Assembly: GCA_900110395.1 (NCBI GenBank)
Contig: FODP01000002.1
Location: 372,001 to 436,000 of the forward strand
Direction: 5' to 3'
From: Rhodospirillales bacterium URHD0017
GTDB lineage: Bacteria; Pseudomonadota; Alphaproteobacteria; Reyranellales; Reyranellaceae
DNA: 64,000 bases
Part shown: positions 26,502 to 35,832 of the stretch, piece by piece
Numbering within the stretch: the first letter of the stretch is position 1
How the letters are laid out: every line of letters starts with the position of its first letter
Made by a program: the position numbers and the translations under genes
The notes under the pieces: model-generated
The model's input: only the letters and a program-made list of their open reading frames with translations
Told to the model about the DNA's origin: nothing
The model's database searches: none

Positions 26502-27623
26502 CTAGCGCCGGTCGCCACTCAGTCCCAGGTCGTGCCGCAGCCGCTCGCGATGCTCGGTCCGCATGCTGAGCGTCCGCTCGGCGGCAGCCAGAGCTCGCCG
26601 CGCGCCGCTGGCGTCCTGGCGCTGGCGCTCGAGTCGCTCGACCGACCGGCGCTCCTGTTCGACCCGTCGGTTGGTGAGTGCCACGTTGCGTTCGGCGTCC
26701 GCCAGCAACTCTTGCAGGGCATCGCGGTCGGCCTCGCCCAACCGCACGCCGTCGCCGGCCGGGCCCGCCGCGGAATGGCTGCCGTAGCGCCGCGCATAGG
26801 CGTGGGTGAACTCGGCGCCGAGCAGGAAGATCTGCGCCGTGTAGTAGATCCACAGCAGCAACACCACCAGCGCGCCCGCCGCGCCATAGGTCGCGGCCAC
26901 GTCGCTCTTGCCGATGTAGAGCGCGATCAGGTACTTGCCGCCTTCGAACAGCAGCGCCGTCACGACGGCGCCGATCGCGACGTCGCGCCAGGCGATCGGC
27001 TTGTCGGGCAGCACCTTGTAGATCGCCGCGAACATGAAGCCGATCAGCGCCGTCGAGATCACGAAATCGACGATGGTGAGGACGATCTCCGCGCCGGGAA
27101 ACACGCCGCGCAGGTAGCCCGACAGGCCCTCCAGGGCGGCGCTGGTGGCGAGCGAGACGGTGATCAGGAAGCCGGAGGTCACCACCAGCCCCAGGCTGGC
27201 CGCGCGGGCGCGCGCCAGCCGGCCGAGCGTCGATTGGCGTTCTTTGGTCTTCCTGCCCTTGGCCTTCCAGACGACGTTCAGCGCCGACTGGACCTCGCCG
27301 AACACGCCGGTCGCCGTGAGGATCAGCGCACCGACGCCGACCACCGTGGCCCAGACGCCGCCTTCGCGGTCGCCCACCTTGTGCACGATCTCTTCGAGGG
27401 CCTTCGCCGTCGATTCACCCATCAGGCCGCTCAGCTGGGCGACGATCGCGGCCTCAGCCGCTTCCCGGCCGAACACCAGCGCGGCGATGGCGATGATGAT
27501 CAGCAGCACCGGCGCGACAGCAAACATCGTGTAGTAGGCGATCGAGGCGCCGTGGCTCAGCGCCTCGTCGGCGATGAAGCTCCTTACCGTTTCCTTCGCC
27601 AGTTTCCAGGCGCCCGTTGCCAT
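26502..27623 (-). CDS. YihY/BrkB-family inner membrane protein
   Basis: A 373-residue protein with six membrane helices in residues ~30-280 (AYYTMFAVAPVLLIIIAIAA, AVVTALLFEGGKYLIALYIG, ALVVLLLWIYYTAQIFLLGA). It has the family segments ALSHGASIAYYTMF and YGAAGALVV. The C-terminal ~80 residues are hydrophilic and predicted coiled coil (RRVEQERRSVERLERQRQ), longer than in most relatives. The family was once called ribonuclease BN; the function remains unclear and it is probably not a nuclease. It is divergent from the second hemerythrin gene. Confidence 0.9.
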   Translation of the reverse strand: MATGAWKLAKETVRSFIADEALSHGASIAYYTMFAVAPVLLIIIAIAALVFGREAAEAAIVAQLSGLMGESTAKALEEIVHKVGDREGGVWATVVGVGALILTATGVFGEVQSALNVVWKAKGRKTKERQSTLGRLARARAASLGLVVTSGFLITVSLATSAALEGLSGYLRGVFPGAEIVLTIVDFVISTALIGFMFAAIYKVLPDKPIAWRDVAIGAVVTALLFEGGKYLIALYIGKSDVAATYGAAGALVVLLLWIYYTAQIFLLGAEFTHAYARRYGSHSAAGPAGDGVRLGEADRDALQELLADAERNVALTNRRVEQERRSVERLERQRQDASGARRALAAAERTLSMRTEHRERLRHDLGLSGDRR

Positions 27624-27769
27624 TGGTGCCCCTCACGATGGGCAAACAGAACGAGATGCGCTTGCCGGCGTTGCGACGATCTGGGCCGCCACGCACGGGC
27701 AAGGCGAGCGCCGGGGAACGCGCGGCTGGCAGCCACGTTCCGTGGCAGTCCAACCTGGGAGGAATTTGC

Positions 27770-28315
27770 ATGCCCCGTCGCACGAAGCCCGACGCGATCG
27801 CCCTGATCAAGGAAGACCATCGCAAGGTGGAGAAGCTGTTCGCCAGCTTTGAGAAGGCCCGCGATGAGGATCGCAAGAAGGCGCTGGCCCGCCAGATCTG
27901 CACCGAGCTCACGATCCACGCCATGGTCGAGGAAGAAATCTTCTACCCGGCGTGCCAGGGCTCGATCGAGGACGAGGACGTCCTGGACGAAGCCTATGTC
28001 GAGCATGACGGCGCCAAGGTCCTGATCTCCGAGATCATGTCGAACATCAACGCCCGCTTCTTCGAGGCGAAGGTCACCGTCCTGTCCGAGATGATCAAGC
28101 ATCACGTCAAGGAGGAGGAGAAACGCTCGGAGGGGCTGCTGGCGCAGGCCAAGGCCGCCGGCCTGGACCTGGACGAGCTGGCCGCGCGGCTGACGGCGCG
28201 CAAGGACGAGCTGACACGGCAGTTCGCCCACGGACACCTGCCGCCGGCCCACACGCGCAGCTACACCGGCCATAACCTGATTCAGGACAAGCCGCTCTCC
28301 GCCCCCGCCGGCTGA
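27770..28315 (+). CDS. hemerythrin HHE domain protein 2
   Basis: A 181-residue diiron hemerythrin-like protein. Segments IKEDHRKVEKLFASFEKA, HAMVEEEIFYPA, YVEHDGAKVL and MIKHHVKEEEK carry the His and Glu ligands. It starts at ATG 27770 behind GGGAGGAATTTGC, a strong ribosome site. It is clearly a paralogue of the gene at 25502: the order of motifs, the length and the tail (SYTGHNL versus SFTGHKL) all match. The two copies are separated by the YihY-family and small-protein genes, suggesting an old duplication with intervening divergent genes. The function in oxygen, NO or iron handling is inferred from the family. Confidence 0.92.
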   Translation: MPRRTKPDAIALIKEDHRKVEKLFASFEKARDEDRKKALARQICTELTIHAMVEEEIFYPACQGSIEDEDVLDEAYVEHDGAKVLISEIMSNINARFFEAKVTVLSEMIKHHVKEEEKRSEGLLAQAKAAGLDLDELAARLTARKDELTRQFAHGHLPPAHTRSYTGHNLIQDKPLSAPAG

Positions 28316-28377
28316 TGCCGCTTGCGGCCTTACGCGCTCCGTCAGTCGCTGCCCGTGCACGGGCGGGCCGCTTCGCG

Positions 28378-29764
<1,387 letters not shown>

Positions 29765-30430
29765 CTATGTGAGCGCGTCGACGGCCGGTTCCTCCAAGGG
29801 CAGCGTCGGCTCGAGCACCATCCTGACCGGCGCGAAGCTGCGGCGATGGTGTGCCGTGGGGCCGAGCCGGTTGAGCGCGGCCAGATGCTCGGGACGCGCG
29901 TAGCCGACATTGGTCTCCCAGCCGTAGCCGGGGAACGACGCCGCCAGGCCGCGCATGTAGCGGTCGCGCGTCACCTTGGCGATGATCGAGGCGGCGGCGA
30001 TGGAATAGGAGCGCGCATCGCCGCCGACGATGGTCTCGGCGCGGCACCCCAGCTCGGGCGGAACCTGGTTGCCGTCGATCAACACCAGGTCGGGCTGCTC
30101 CGCCATGCCCTGCAGGGCGCGGCGCATCGCAAGGAAGGTCGCCCGCAAGATGTTGATGGTGTCGATCTCCTCGACGCTGGCTTCGCCCACGGCATAGCGC
30201 ACAACGCCGGACTCGAGGATGGCGGCGTAGGCCTCCTCACGCTCTTCCGGGGTCAGCTTCTTGGAATCGTCGATCAGCCGCAGCAGCTTGCGCTTGGCCA
30301 CCGTGCGGTCGATGACGGCGACAGCGGCGACCACCGGGCCGGCCAGCGGCCCGCGACCGACCTCGTCGATCCCGGCGATCAGGATCGCTCCGGCCTCGGC
30401 GCAGCGCTTCTCGTGGCGAAAGCTCGGCAT
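29765..30430 (-). CDS. rnhB: ribonuclease HII
   Basis: A 221-residue RNase HII that cuts the RNA strand of RNA-DNA hybrids and single ribonucleotides in DNA. The signature IAGIDEVGRGPLAGPVVAA near residue 19 contains the first catalytic Asp-Glu pair. DLVLIDGNQ carries a later Asp, and AASIIAKVTRDRYM is the typical core segment. It sits upstream of ccrM on the same strand, a pairing common in alphaproteobacteria. The ccrM promoter elements in the 316-bp gap suggest ccrM also has its own transcription. Confidence 0.95.
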   Translation of the reverse strand: MPSFRHEKRCAEAGAILIAGIDEVGRGPLAGPVVAAVAVIDRTVAKRKLLRLIDDSKKLTPEEREEAYAAILESGVVRYAVGEASVEEIDTINILRATFLAMRRALQGMAEQPDLVLIDGNQVPPELGCRAETIVGGDARSYSIAAASIIAKVTRDRYMRGLAASFPGYGWETNVGYARPEHLAALNRLGPTAHHRRSFAPVRMVLEPTLPLEEPAVDALT

Positions 30431-30459
30431 ATCCCCCGCCGCCTCTCCTAGAGTGCAGC

Positions 30460-31002
30460 ATGATCTCGATCGCCGGCATCATCGCCCAAGACCCTGTGGG
30501 CATGAAACAGCTTCGTGCGGCGCGGGCGCTCGCCCTGCCCGACTGGTGCATTGCCGCAGGATTCGTGCGCAATCGGGCGTGGGACCATCTGCACGGCATC
30601 TCCCCGCCGCGCGAGCCGCCCGACATCGATGTCCTCTATTACGACGCGGCGGACCTTTCGAAGGAGCGCGAGGTCGAACACGAAAAGCGGCTCGACGCCC
30701 TGCTGCCCGGCCCGCTCTGGCAGGTGCGCAACCAGGCCCGCATGCATGTCTGGAAGGACGTTCCCCAGCACCGCGACACGGCCGATGCGATGACCTACTG
30801 GCTGGAGACGGTGACGGCGGTCGGCGTGCACCTGGAGGCCGACGACAGCCTGACGGTGATCGCCCGGCTCGGCGTCGATGACCTGGTCAATCTCCGCTGC
30901 CGGCCGACCGCCTTCGGCCGCACGCGGCGTCATGAGTACGAGGCGCGCATCGCCGCCAAGCGCTGGCGCGAGCTGTGGCCGAGGGTGGCGTTCCCGGACT
31001 GA
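30460..31002 (+). CDS. nucleotidyltransferase family protein (NTP_transf_6 type)
   Basis: A 180-residue protein of the predicted nucleotidyltransferase family once called DUF925. The N-terminal segment ARALALPDWCIAAGFVRN leads to the metal-binding acidic pair in PDIDVLYYDA. Downstream, QARMHVWKD and DTADAMTYWLETVTAVGV are the conserved family segments, followed by VDDLVNLRCRPT. Family members resemble minimal nucleotidyltransferases with unknown substrates. The gene is divergent from rnhB with only 29 bp between starts, and its 3' side meets the 128-bp palindromic element. Confidence 0.85.
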   Translation: MISIAGIIAQDPVGMKQLRAARALALPDWCIAAGFVRNRAWDHLHGISPPREPPDIDVLYYDAADLSKEREVEHEKRLDALLPGPLWQVRNQARMHVWKDVPQHRDTADAMTYWLETVTAVGVHLEADDSLTVIARLGVDDLVNLRCRPTAFGRTRRHEYEARIAAKRWRELWPRVAFPD

Positions 31003-31015
31003 AAGCGGCGCGCAG

Positions 31016-31143
31016 CTAGAGCGGAATGCGATGAGATGGAACCGCGTGCGGTTCCATCTCATCGCATTCGCGCGCACCGGTGACGAGTGTTGCAGGAGGC
31101 ATGATGGGTCCAGCTGATTCCAGCTGGACCCATCATGCTCTAG
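31016..31143. repeat. 128-bp composite palindromic element with CTAGAGC/GCTCTAG ends
   Basis: The element is bounded by 7-bp terminal inverted repeats, CTAGAGC (31016-31022) and GCTCTAG (31137-31143). Inside are two strong hairpins. One has 22-bp perfect arms at 31024-31045 and 31048-31069 with a 2-base loop. The other has 18-bp perfect arms at 31099-31116 and 31121-31138 with loop ATTC. It fills the space between two convergent genes and supplies the TAG stop of the minus-strand gene at 31140. It resembles a MITE or REP-like pair, or a bidirectional terminator built from one. Confidence 0.75.
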
Positions 31144-31664
31144 CGCCGGCGTGCCGGTCTTGATGGGCGTGCCGGAGTGGCCATCGCCACGAACGTGACG
31201 AAGCCGTTCTCAGGGGTCTCGTTCGCGTCGTAGTTCTGGATCACCAAGGGCGGCGTGCGGGGCATCTCGACGCTGGTCCTCACGTGCGCGAACGGGCCCG
31301 TCAGCGTTCCCGTCAGCACGTGATTCTCCCTAAAGCTGTTGTCGCCATAGACGACGTTCGTCGCGGCGCGCAGCACGGAGGAGCGCGGATCGGCGATCGG
31401 ATCCGTCCATTGCACGAGGACAAGCCGGTTCAGCCGGGCGAACGGATCGCGCTGCGGCGCGGCGCTTCCCGCCGCCGCCATCTGCCAGGCACGACTGACG
31501 GCGGCTTCCACCAGGGCATAGAGGCAGTGCAGGCGGAACGCCTGCAGGGGATCGCGCGCCCGGACCTGCTCGAACAGCGCCAGCGCGGTATCGCCCGGCC
31601 CATTGATGCTGAACCAGGGCAGCGACCAACGAGTGAGAATGTCCTGCGCGTCATGCTGGGTCAT
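31140..31664 (-). CDS. hypothetical protein
   Basis: A 174-residue soluble protein beginning MTQHDAQDILTRWSLPWF. The first half is helical (LQAFRLHCLYALVEAAVSRA); the second half is beta-rich (LVLVQWTD, NHVLTGTLTGPFAHVRTS, GFVTFVAMA). I do not recognise the family. The start at 31664 is chosen because upstream residues in the open frame are Arg/Pro-rich shadow sequence from the radical SAM gene. Its stop codon is formed by the end of the palindromic element at 31016-31143, so the original C terminus may have been altered when the element inserted; the last residues are PSRPARRR. Confidence 0.6.
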   Translation of the reverse strand: MTQHDAQDILTRWSLPWFSINGPGDTALALFEQVRARDPLQAFRLHCLYALVEAAVSRAWQMAAAGSAAPQRDPFARLNRLVLVQWTDPIADPRSSVLRAATNVVYGDNSFRENHVLTGTLTGPFAHVRTSVEMPRTPPLVIQNYDANETPENGFVTFVAMATPARPSRPARRR

Positions 31665-31711
31665 GATCAAAGCGCTCCCATGCTGGCCGCGCCGATCATA
31701 GCAGCTTTCGG

Positions 31712-32869
31712 TTACAGCAGCTTCATCTGCCGGGCGTCGCGCTTGGCGTCGACCAGGGCGGTACGCGCTTCCTCGGGCACCCGGAAGCGCAGCGTCTCCA
31801 GGCGATAGCGGATCTTGTTGAGTCCGAGCCTCTTTACAGCCGCGCCGAAGCGGGCGCTCAAGAGCTCGGCGATCGGGCCCTCGCCCTTCATGCGCAGGCC
31901 GAAGCTCGACTGGTAGAGCGCGCCGCCCCGGATCTGGCGGATCAGCGACAGCACGCGTTCGGCGCGGTCGGGCCGGTGCTGGCGCAGCCACTCCTCGAAC
32001 AGCTCCTTGATCTCGAGCGGCAGGCGCAGGACGGTGAACCCCGCGCGCGTGGCGCCAGCCTCGGCGGCCGCTTCGAGGATTGCCTCCATCTCGTGATCGT
32101 TCAGCCCCGGGATCATCGGCGCGGTCATCACGCCGACCGGCACGCCGGCATCGTTCAGCGCGCGGATGGCGTCGAGCCGACGATGCGGCGCCGACGCCCG
32201 CGGCTCCATGGTGCGCGCGAGGTCCTTGTCGAGCGTCGTCACCGACAGGAACACCTCGGCGAGGTTGCGCTTGGCCATGTCGGCTAAAATGTCGATGTCG
32301 CGCGTCACCATGTGGTTCTTGGTGACGATGCCCACCGGATTGTTGAAGTCACTCAGCACGCGCAGGATCTGGCGCGTGATCTTCATCTCACGCTCGACCG
32401 GCTGGTAGGGATCGGTGTTGGTGCCCATGGCCACGACGTCGGGCCGGTACTTGGGCGAAGCGAGCTCGGCCACCAGCAGCTTGGCGGCGTCGGGCTTGAA
32501 GAGAATTTTCGTCTCGAAGTCGAGGCCGGGCGACAAGCCGAGATAGGCGTGCGTCGGACGCGCGAAGCAATAGATGCAGCCGTGCTCGCAGCCGCGATAG
32601 GGATTGATCGAGCGGTCGAACGGCACGTCGGGCGAGGTGTTGCGCGCGAGGATGGTGCGCGTGGCATCGCGCGTCAGCGTCGTGCGCAACGGTGGCAGCT
32701 CGTCGTCTTCCGACGGCTCAGCCGACGCCTCGGTCTCCCAGCCGTCGGTCGTGCGGATGCGCCTCTCGCTGTCGAAGCGACTCGATTCGTTGGAGAGCGC
32801 GCCACGGCCGTTATGCACCGGCTCGGCGATCGCATCGTCTGGATAATCGGGAGGATTTTTCGGCCTCAT
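31712..32869 (-). CDS. radical SAM protein, PA0069 family
   Basis: A 385-residue radical SAM enzyme. The [4Fe-4S] motif C-x3-C-x2-C appears as GCEHGCIYCFARPTH near residues 100-115. The characteristic downstream segments are GTNTDPYQPVEREMKITR and ILADMAKRNLAEVFLSVTTL. Proteins of this group resemble spore photoproduct lyase-like repair enzymes, but the substrate is unknown. The start at 32869 (MRPKNPPDYPDD) replaces a longer frame whose first 50 residues are non-native. It follows the phosphotransferase gene by 35 bp on the same strand. Confidence 0.88.
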   Translation of the reverse strand: MRPKNPPDYPDDAIAEPVHNGRGALSNESSRFDSERRIRTTDGWETEASAEPSEDDELPPLRTTLTRDATRTILARNTSPDVPFDRSINPYRGCEHGCIYCFARPTHAYLGLSPGLDFETKILFKPDAAKLLVAELASPKYRPDVVAMGTNTDPYQPVEREMKITRQILRVLSDFNNPVGIVTKNHMVTRDIDILADMAKRNLAEVFLSVTTLDKDLARTMEPRASAPHRRLDAIRALNDAGVPVGVMTAPMIPGLNDHEMEAILEAAAEAGATRAGFTVLRLPLEIKELFEEWLRQHRPDRAERVLSLIRQIRGGALYQSSFGLRMKGEGPIAELLSARFGAAVKRLGLNKIRYRLETLRFRVPEEARTALVDAKRDARQMKLL

Positions 32870-32904
32870 GGTGAGACCGACTTTGAGAACAAACAGGGAA
32901 CGAG

Positions 32905-33930
32905 TCAAGCCATCCATTCGGCTCGGATCGATTGAATCGTATCGCGACGAAAACACTGATCGATGCGGGCATCGATGTGCGCCTTCATCGCCGGCTCCAG
33001 TCCGGCGTCGCTCCATTGTGTGGGGTCGGACGGATCACGCGCCTCGCGCGTCTGCACACGCCATCGGGCCATGAAAAGCGTGGTTCGAAGCCAGGTCAGC
33101 CGACGCATCGGCAGCAGCCACGGCGCGAGGTTGGCGGCCTGCCGGACGCCGACCTTCTCAAGATATAGCGTGTGAAAGCGCTGAACCTCGTCGCGTGACA
33201 GCACTTTGCCGACATCGGGGTGCCATAGCGTCGAGGTTGCAAGCGTTGCATGCGCAAGGTCGATTGCCGGCGAACCGACATGGACCTTCTCCAGATCGAC
33301 GAACCAGGCGATGCCGCCGCGATCGACGATGAAGTTGCCCGGATGCGTGTCGGCCAGCGCCACGGTGAGCGGCTGCGCGCGTTGCGCGACGGCAGGCGCC
33401 AGTCCGCGCATCAGGCCGAGCTCCTCGGCGATCTCAGCGCGCGCATCCGGATCAGGCACGGCCTTGTCGAGGAAGCGCGTGGCGTTCTGCTCGATTGCGG
33501 CGAGCGTCTCAAGGAATGGATTCTCCTGACGCGGAATCGGCGAGCCCGCGGCCGGCAGCGGCAAGGCATGGATGCGCGCCAGCGTGTCGGCCATGGCGTC
33601 AAGCTCATCGGGCAGCCGCGGTGCACGGCCATCGATGCGATCGACGATCAAGGCGCCACCGGGCAGTCCGGGACGCGGCTCGATGACGTCGTGCAGACTC
33701 GGCGTGCGGCCGGCTGGGGCGAGATGACGGAAGGCTTCGGCTTGTGTCGCGAGCCGCACGGCGGCCGAGGGATCGTTTTCGTGCGCGTAGGCGACGCGCG
33801 CCAACAGACCGTTCGGCAAGCGCACATGACCATGCGCCGTGCCCGTCGCGGGCAGCGGCTTCAGGTCGGCGGCAGTAAGCGAGGCGAAGGCCGGCCGCTC
33901 GCGCAGGGCATCGATCAAGGCGTCACTCAT
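32905..33930 (-). CDS. aminoglycoside-phosphotransferase-fold kinase
   Basis: A 341-residue APH-family phosphotransferase. The catalytic segment VALADTHPGNFIVDRGG carries the Brenner-type D-x-H-x2-N (Asp, His, Asn), followed by the metal Asp in IAWFVDLEKVHVG. The N-lobe is short (RLPNGLLARVAYAHENDPSA). Substrates of such proteins vary (choline, homoserine, fructosamine, antibiotics), and nothing here decides it. The start codon at 33930 is directly adjacent to a family A palindromic repeat, and no Shine-Dalgarno sequence is visible between them. The next in-line gene upstream is moaB. Confidence 0.82.
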   Translation of the reverse strand: MSDALIDALRERPAFASLTAADLKPLPATGTAHGHVRLPNGLLARVAYAHENDPSAAVRLATQAEAFRHLAPAGRTPSLHDVIEPRPGLPGGALIVDRIDGRAPRLPDELDAMADTLARIHALPLPAAGSPIPRQENPFLETLAAIEQNATRFLDKAVPDPDARAEIAEELGLMRGLAPAVAQRAQPLTVALADTHPGNFIVDRGGIAWFVDLEKVHVGSPAIDLAHATLATSTLWHPDVGKVLSRDEVQRFHTLYLEKVGVRQAANLAPWLLPMRRLTWLRTTLFMARWRVQTREARDPSDPTQWSDAGLEPAMKAHIDARIDQCFRRDTIQSIRAEWMA

Positions 33931-34003
33931 TGCTGGGAGCGCGCCACTTCGTGGCGCATCTTGATCATGAGCATGAGCGCCACGGAGTGGCGCGCTCCCA
34001 GCA
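33931..34003. repeat. family A palindromic repeat, copy 1
   Basis: Arms at 33931-33957 and 33977-34003 are 27-bp inverted repeats with one mismatch, starting TGCTGGGAGCGCGCCACT. Each arm also contains its own GCGCCAC/GTGGCGC hairpin. The loop is 19 bases. It fills nearly all of the 78 bp between moaB and the phosphotransferase gene and abuts the latter's start codon. Related copies are at 45899 and 58401. Confidence 0.85.
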
Positions 34004-34008
34004 AAGAC

Positions 34009-34557
34009 TCAACCACTTCTCGGCATCTTGCCTTCGTTCAGCCGCGGCATCAGCTCGGCGAAATTGCAGGGCCTGAAACGGATGTCGAGCTGCTGGCGCA
34101 GGATGTCGTCCCAACCGTCCTTGCAGGCGCCTGTCGAGCCCGGCAGGGCGAAGATGTAGGTTGCGTTGGCGACGCCGGCGATGGCGCGCGACTGCATGGT
34201 CGAGGTGCCGATCTTCTGGAAGGAGATCCAGCGGAAGACCTCGCCGAAGCCTTCGATGCGCTTCTCGAACAGGCCCTCCAGCGCCTCGGGCGTGACGTCG
34301 CGGCCAGTGACGCCGGTGCCGCCGGTGGTGATCACCGCCTCGACCTTGGGATCGTCGATCCACTTCTTCACCTGGGCGCGGATCTTGTCGACGTCGTCGG
34401 TGACAATGGCGCGGTCGGCCAGGACATGGCCGTCGCGGTTGATGCGCTCGACCAGCGTGTCGCCCGACTTGTCGGTCTCGAGAGTCCGGGTGTCGGAGAC
34501 GGTGAGCACGGCGATGTTCACCGGCTTGAAGGGTTTGGATTCGTCGATCCTGTTCAT
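34009..34557 (-). CDS. moaB: molybdenum cofactor biosynthesis protein MoaB
   Basis: A 182-residue MoaB/Mog-like protein. It binds molybdopterin and belongs to the molybdenum cofactor pathway. Visible features are VNIAVLTVSDTRTLETDKSG near the N terminus, the substrate-binding loop VITTGGTGVTGRDVTPEAL near residue 80-100, and ATYIFALPGSTGACKDGWD. No other moa genes lie nearby. It is upstream of the phosphotransferase gene on the same strand, separated from it by the repeat element. Confidence 0.93.
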   Translation of the reverse strand: MNRIDESKPFKPVNIAVLTVSDTRTLETDKSGDTLVERINRDGHVLADRAIVTDDVDKIRAQVKKWIDDPKVEAVITTGGTGVTGRDVTPEALEGLFEKRIEGFGEVFRWISFQKIGTSTMQSRAIAGVANATYIFALPGSTGACKDGWDDILRQQLDIRFRPCNFAELMPRLNEGKMPRSG

Positions 34558-34615
34558 GGCGCCATCCTACAGCCGGCATCTTGCGGCGGCGAGGCCGCGG
34601 GCCTAGATGGGAGGC

Positions 34616-35080
34616 ATGACCGATTGGAAACACGATGGCGTTCGGGTCATCCCGGCCGGATCGCTCGACACCAACACCGCCCAGACGCCGGGCATGAACC
34701 GCGCCGCAGCCATCAATTTCGCCCGCGTCGGCGCCCAGAAGCTGTGGGCCGGTACGGTCACCATCCACGCCCACGCCAAGACCGGCGCCCATCATCACGG
34801 CCACCTCGAGAGCGTGATCTACGTCGTCAAGGGCCGCGCGCGCATGCGCTGGGGCGACAAGCTTCAGTTCATTGCCGAGGCCGGCCCCGGCGACTTCATC
34901 TATGTGCCGCCCTACGTCCCGCACCAGGAGATCAACGCCTCGGAGACCGAGCCGCTGGAATGCGTGCTGGTGCGCTCCGACAACGAGGCGGTGGCGATCA
35001 ACATCGACATCGAGCCGGCCGAGAAGCCGGAGACGGTGTACTGGGTCGATCCGACCCATCCGCATCCGCACAAGCACTAA
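34616..35080 (+). CDS. cupin domain protein
   Basis: A 154-residue single-cupin protein. Cupin motif 1 is seen in AHHHGHLESVIYVVKGRARM (metal His residues and Glu), and motif 2 in GDFIYVPPYVPHQEINAS. The C terminus is His-rich (PTHPHPHKH), which may add metal binding. The start is uncertain: an in-frame ATG at 34607 precedes ATG 34616, and a GGGAGG lies between them, too close to the second. I use 34616 because MTDWKHDG looks like the natural N terminus. The enzymatic role is unknown. It converges on the cysteine-dioxygenase-like gene with 3 bp between stops. Confidence 0.8.
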   Translation: MTDWKHDGVRVIPAGSLDTNTAQTPGMNRAAAINFARVGAQKLWAGTVTIHAHAKTGAHHHGHLESVIYVVKGRARMRWGDKLQFIAEAGPGDFIYVPPYVPHQEINASETEPLECVLVRSDNEAVAINIDIEPAEKPETVYWVDPTHPHPHKH

Positions 35081-35083
35081 AGA

Positions 35084-35701
35084 CTAAGGCTGCGCCCTGA
35101 CCTCGGCGGAGCGGTCCCACAGGTTGGGCTGCTCCTTGTTGGTGTAGCCCGAGACGAAGAGTTTCGGCTCGCCGGTCTTCACGTCGAACGTATGCCGCCG
35201 CACCGCGCCGATGTTGCCGCCGTAGACGTGGATGCTGATCGACCCCTGGTCGGTAAGCGCGTTGGTCACCTGATGGATGTCGCCCTCGGCCGGCGACAGG
35301 ACTTCGACATCGCCCGGCTTCAAAGCGTTCAGCACGCCGGGCTTGAGCGCGCCGGTTTCGGGATCGGCCGCGAAGTGCAGCGACGTCTCCGAGCCGCGCA
35401 GCATGCCGACCATGCCCCACATCTGGTGATCGTGCACCGGCGTCACCGCCCCCGGCGCCCACACGAAGCTCACGACGCAAAATCGTTCGAAGGGATCGCA
35501 CCACAGAAGGTTCTGGGCGTAGCCGTGCGCCGGCACCTTGGCCATCGACTCGGGCAGCCAGTCGTCGTGCGACACCAGCTCGCCAAGAAGCTTCTGGCCG
35601 ACCTCGACGATCGCCGCCTCGTCCTTGTCCTGCCACGCGCCCCCCACCAGGGAGGTCATGTCTCCGATGAAGCGGCGCAGACGGTCGATACTCATGCTCA
35701 T
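35084..35701 (-). CDS. cysteine dioxygenase-type cupin protein
   Basis: A 205-residue member of the cysteine dioxygenase/thiol dioxygenase family, which oxidises a thiol such as cysteine or 3-mercaptopropionate to the sulfinate. Metal ligands are seen in TPVHDHQMWGMVGMLRGSE (H-x-H) and in GDIHQVTNAL (third His). The N-terminal ~60 residues are helical. The ATG at 35701 has AAGG only 2 bases away, so the second ATG (35695, MSIDRLRRF) may be the true start. It resembles the N-terminal domain of the rhodanese fusion 2 kb downstream, implying shared sulfur chemistry. Confidence 0.85.
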   Translation of the reverse strand: MSMSIDRLRRFIGDMTSLVGGAWQDKDEAAIVEVGQKLLGELVSHDDWLPESMAKVPAHGYAQNLLWCDPFERFCVVSFVWAPGAVTPVHDHQMWGMVGMLRGSETSLHFAADPETGALKPGVLNALKPGDVEVLSPAEGDIHQVTNALTDQGSISIHVYGGNIGAVRRHTFDVKTGEPKLFVSGYTNKEQPNLWDRSAEVRAQP

Positions 35702-35713
35702 AACCTTTTCTTG

Positions 35714-35804
35714 CTCCTCTCCCCCGCTAGGGGGAGAGGTTGGGAAAGGGGGCTACGCACGTCGCTTCCCCCTCTCCTAGCCTCTCCCCCTAGCGGGGAA
35801 AGGA
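35714..35804. repeat. imperfect inverted repeat with CCCCGCTAGGGG cores
   Basis: Two arms of about 40 bp (35714-35754 and 35765-35804) are imperfect inverted copies, each centred on a CCCCGCTAGGGG-type palindrome flanked by CTC/GAG runs. It lies between the lytic transglycosylase and the dioxygenase gene, both on the minus strand. It is distinct from families A and B. It could fold as a bulky hairpin in the shared transcript. Confidence 0.65.
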
Positions 35805-35832
35805 ACATGAGGACGAGCAGTTCAGGCAACGC

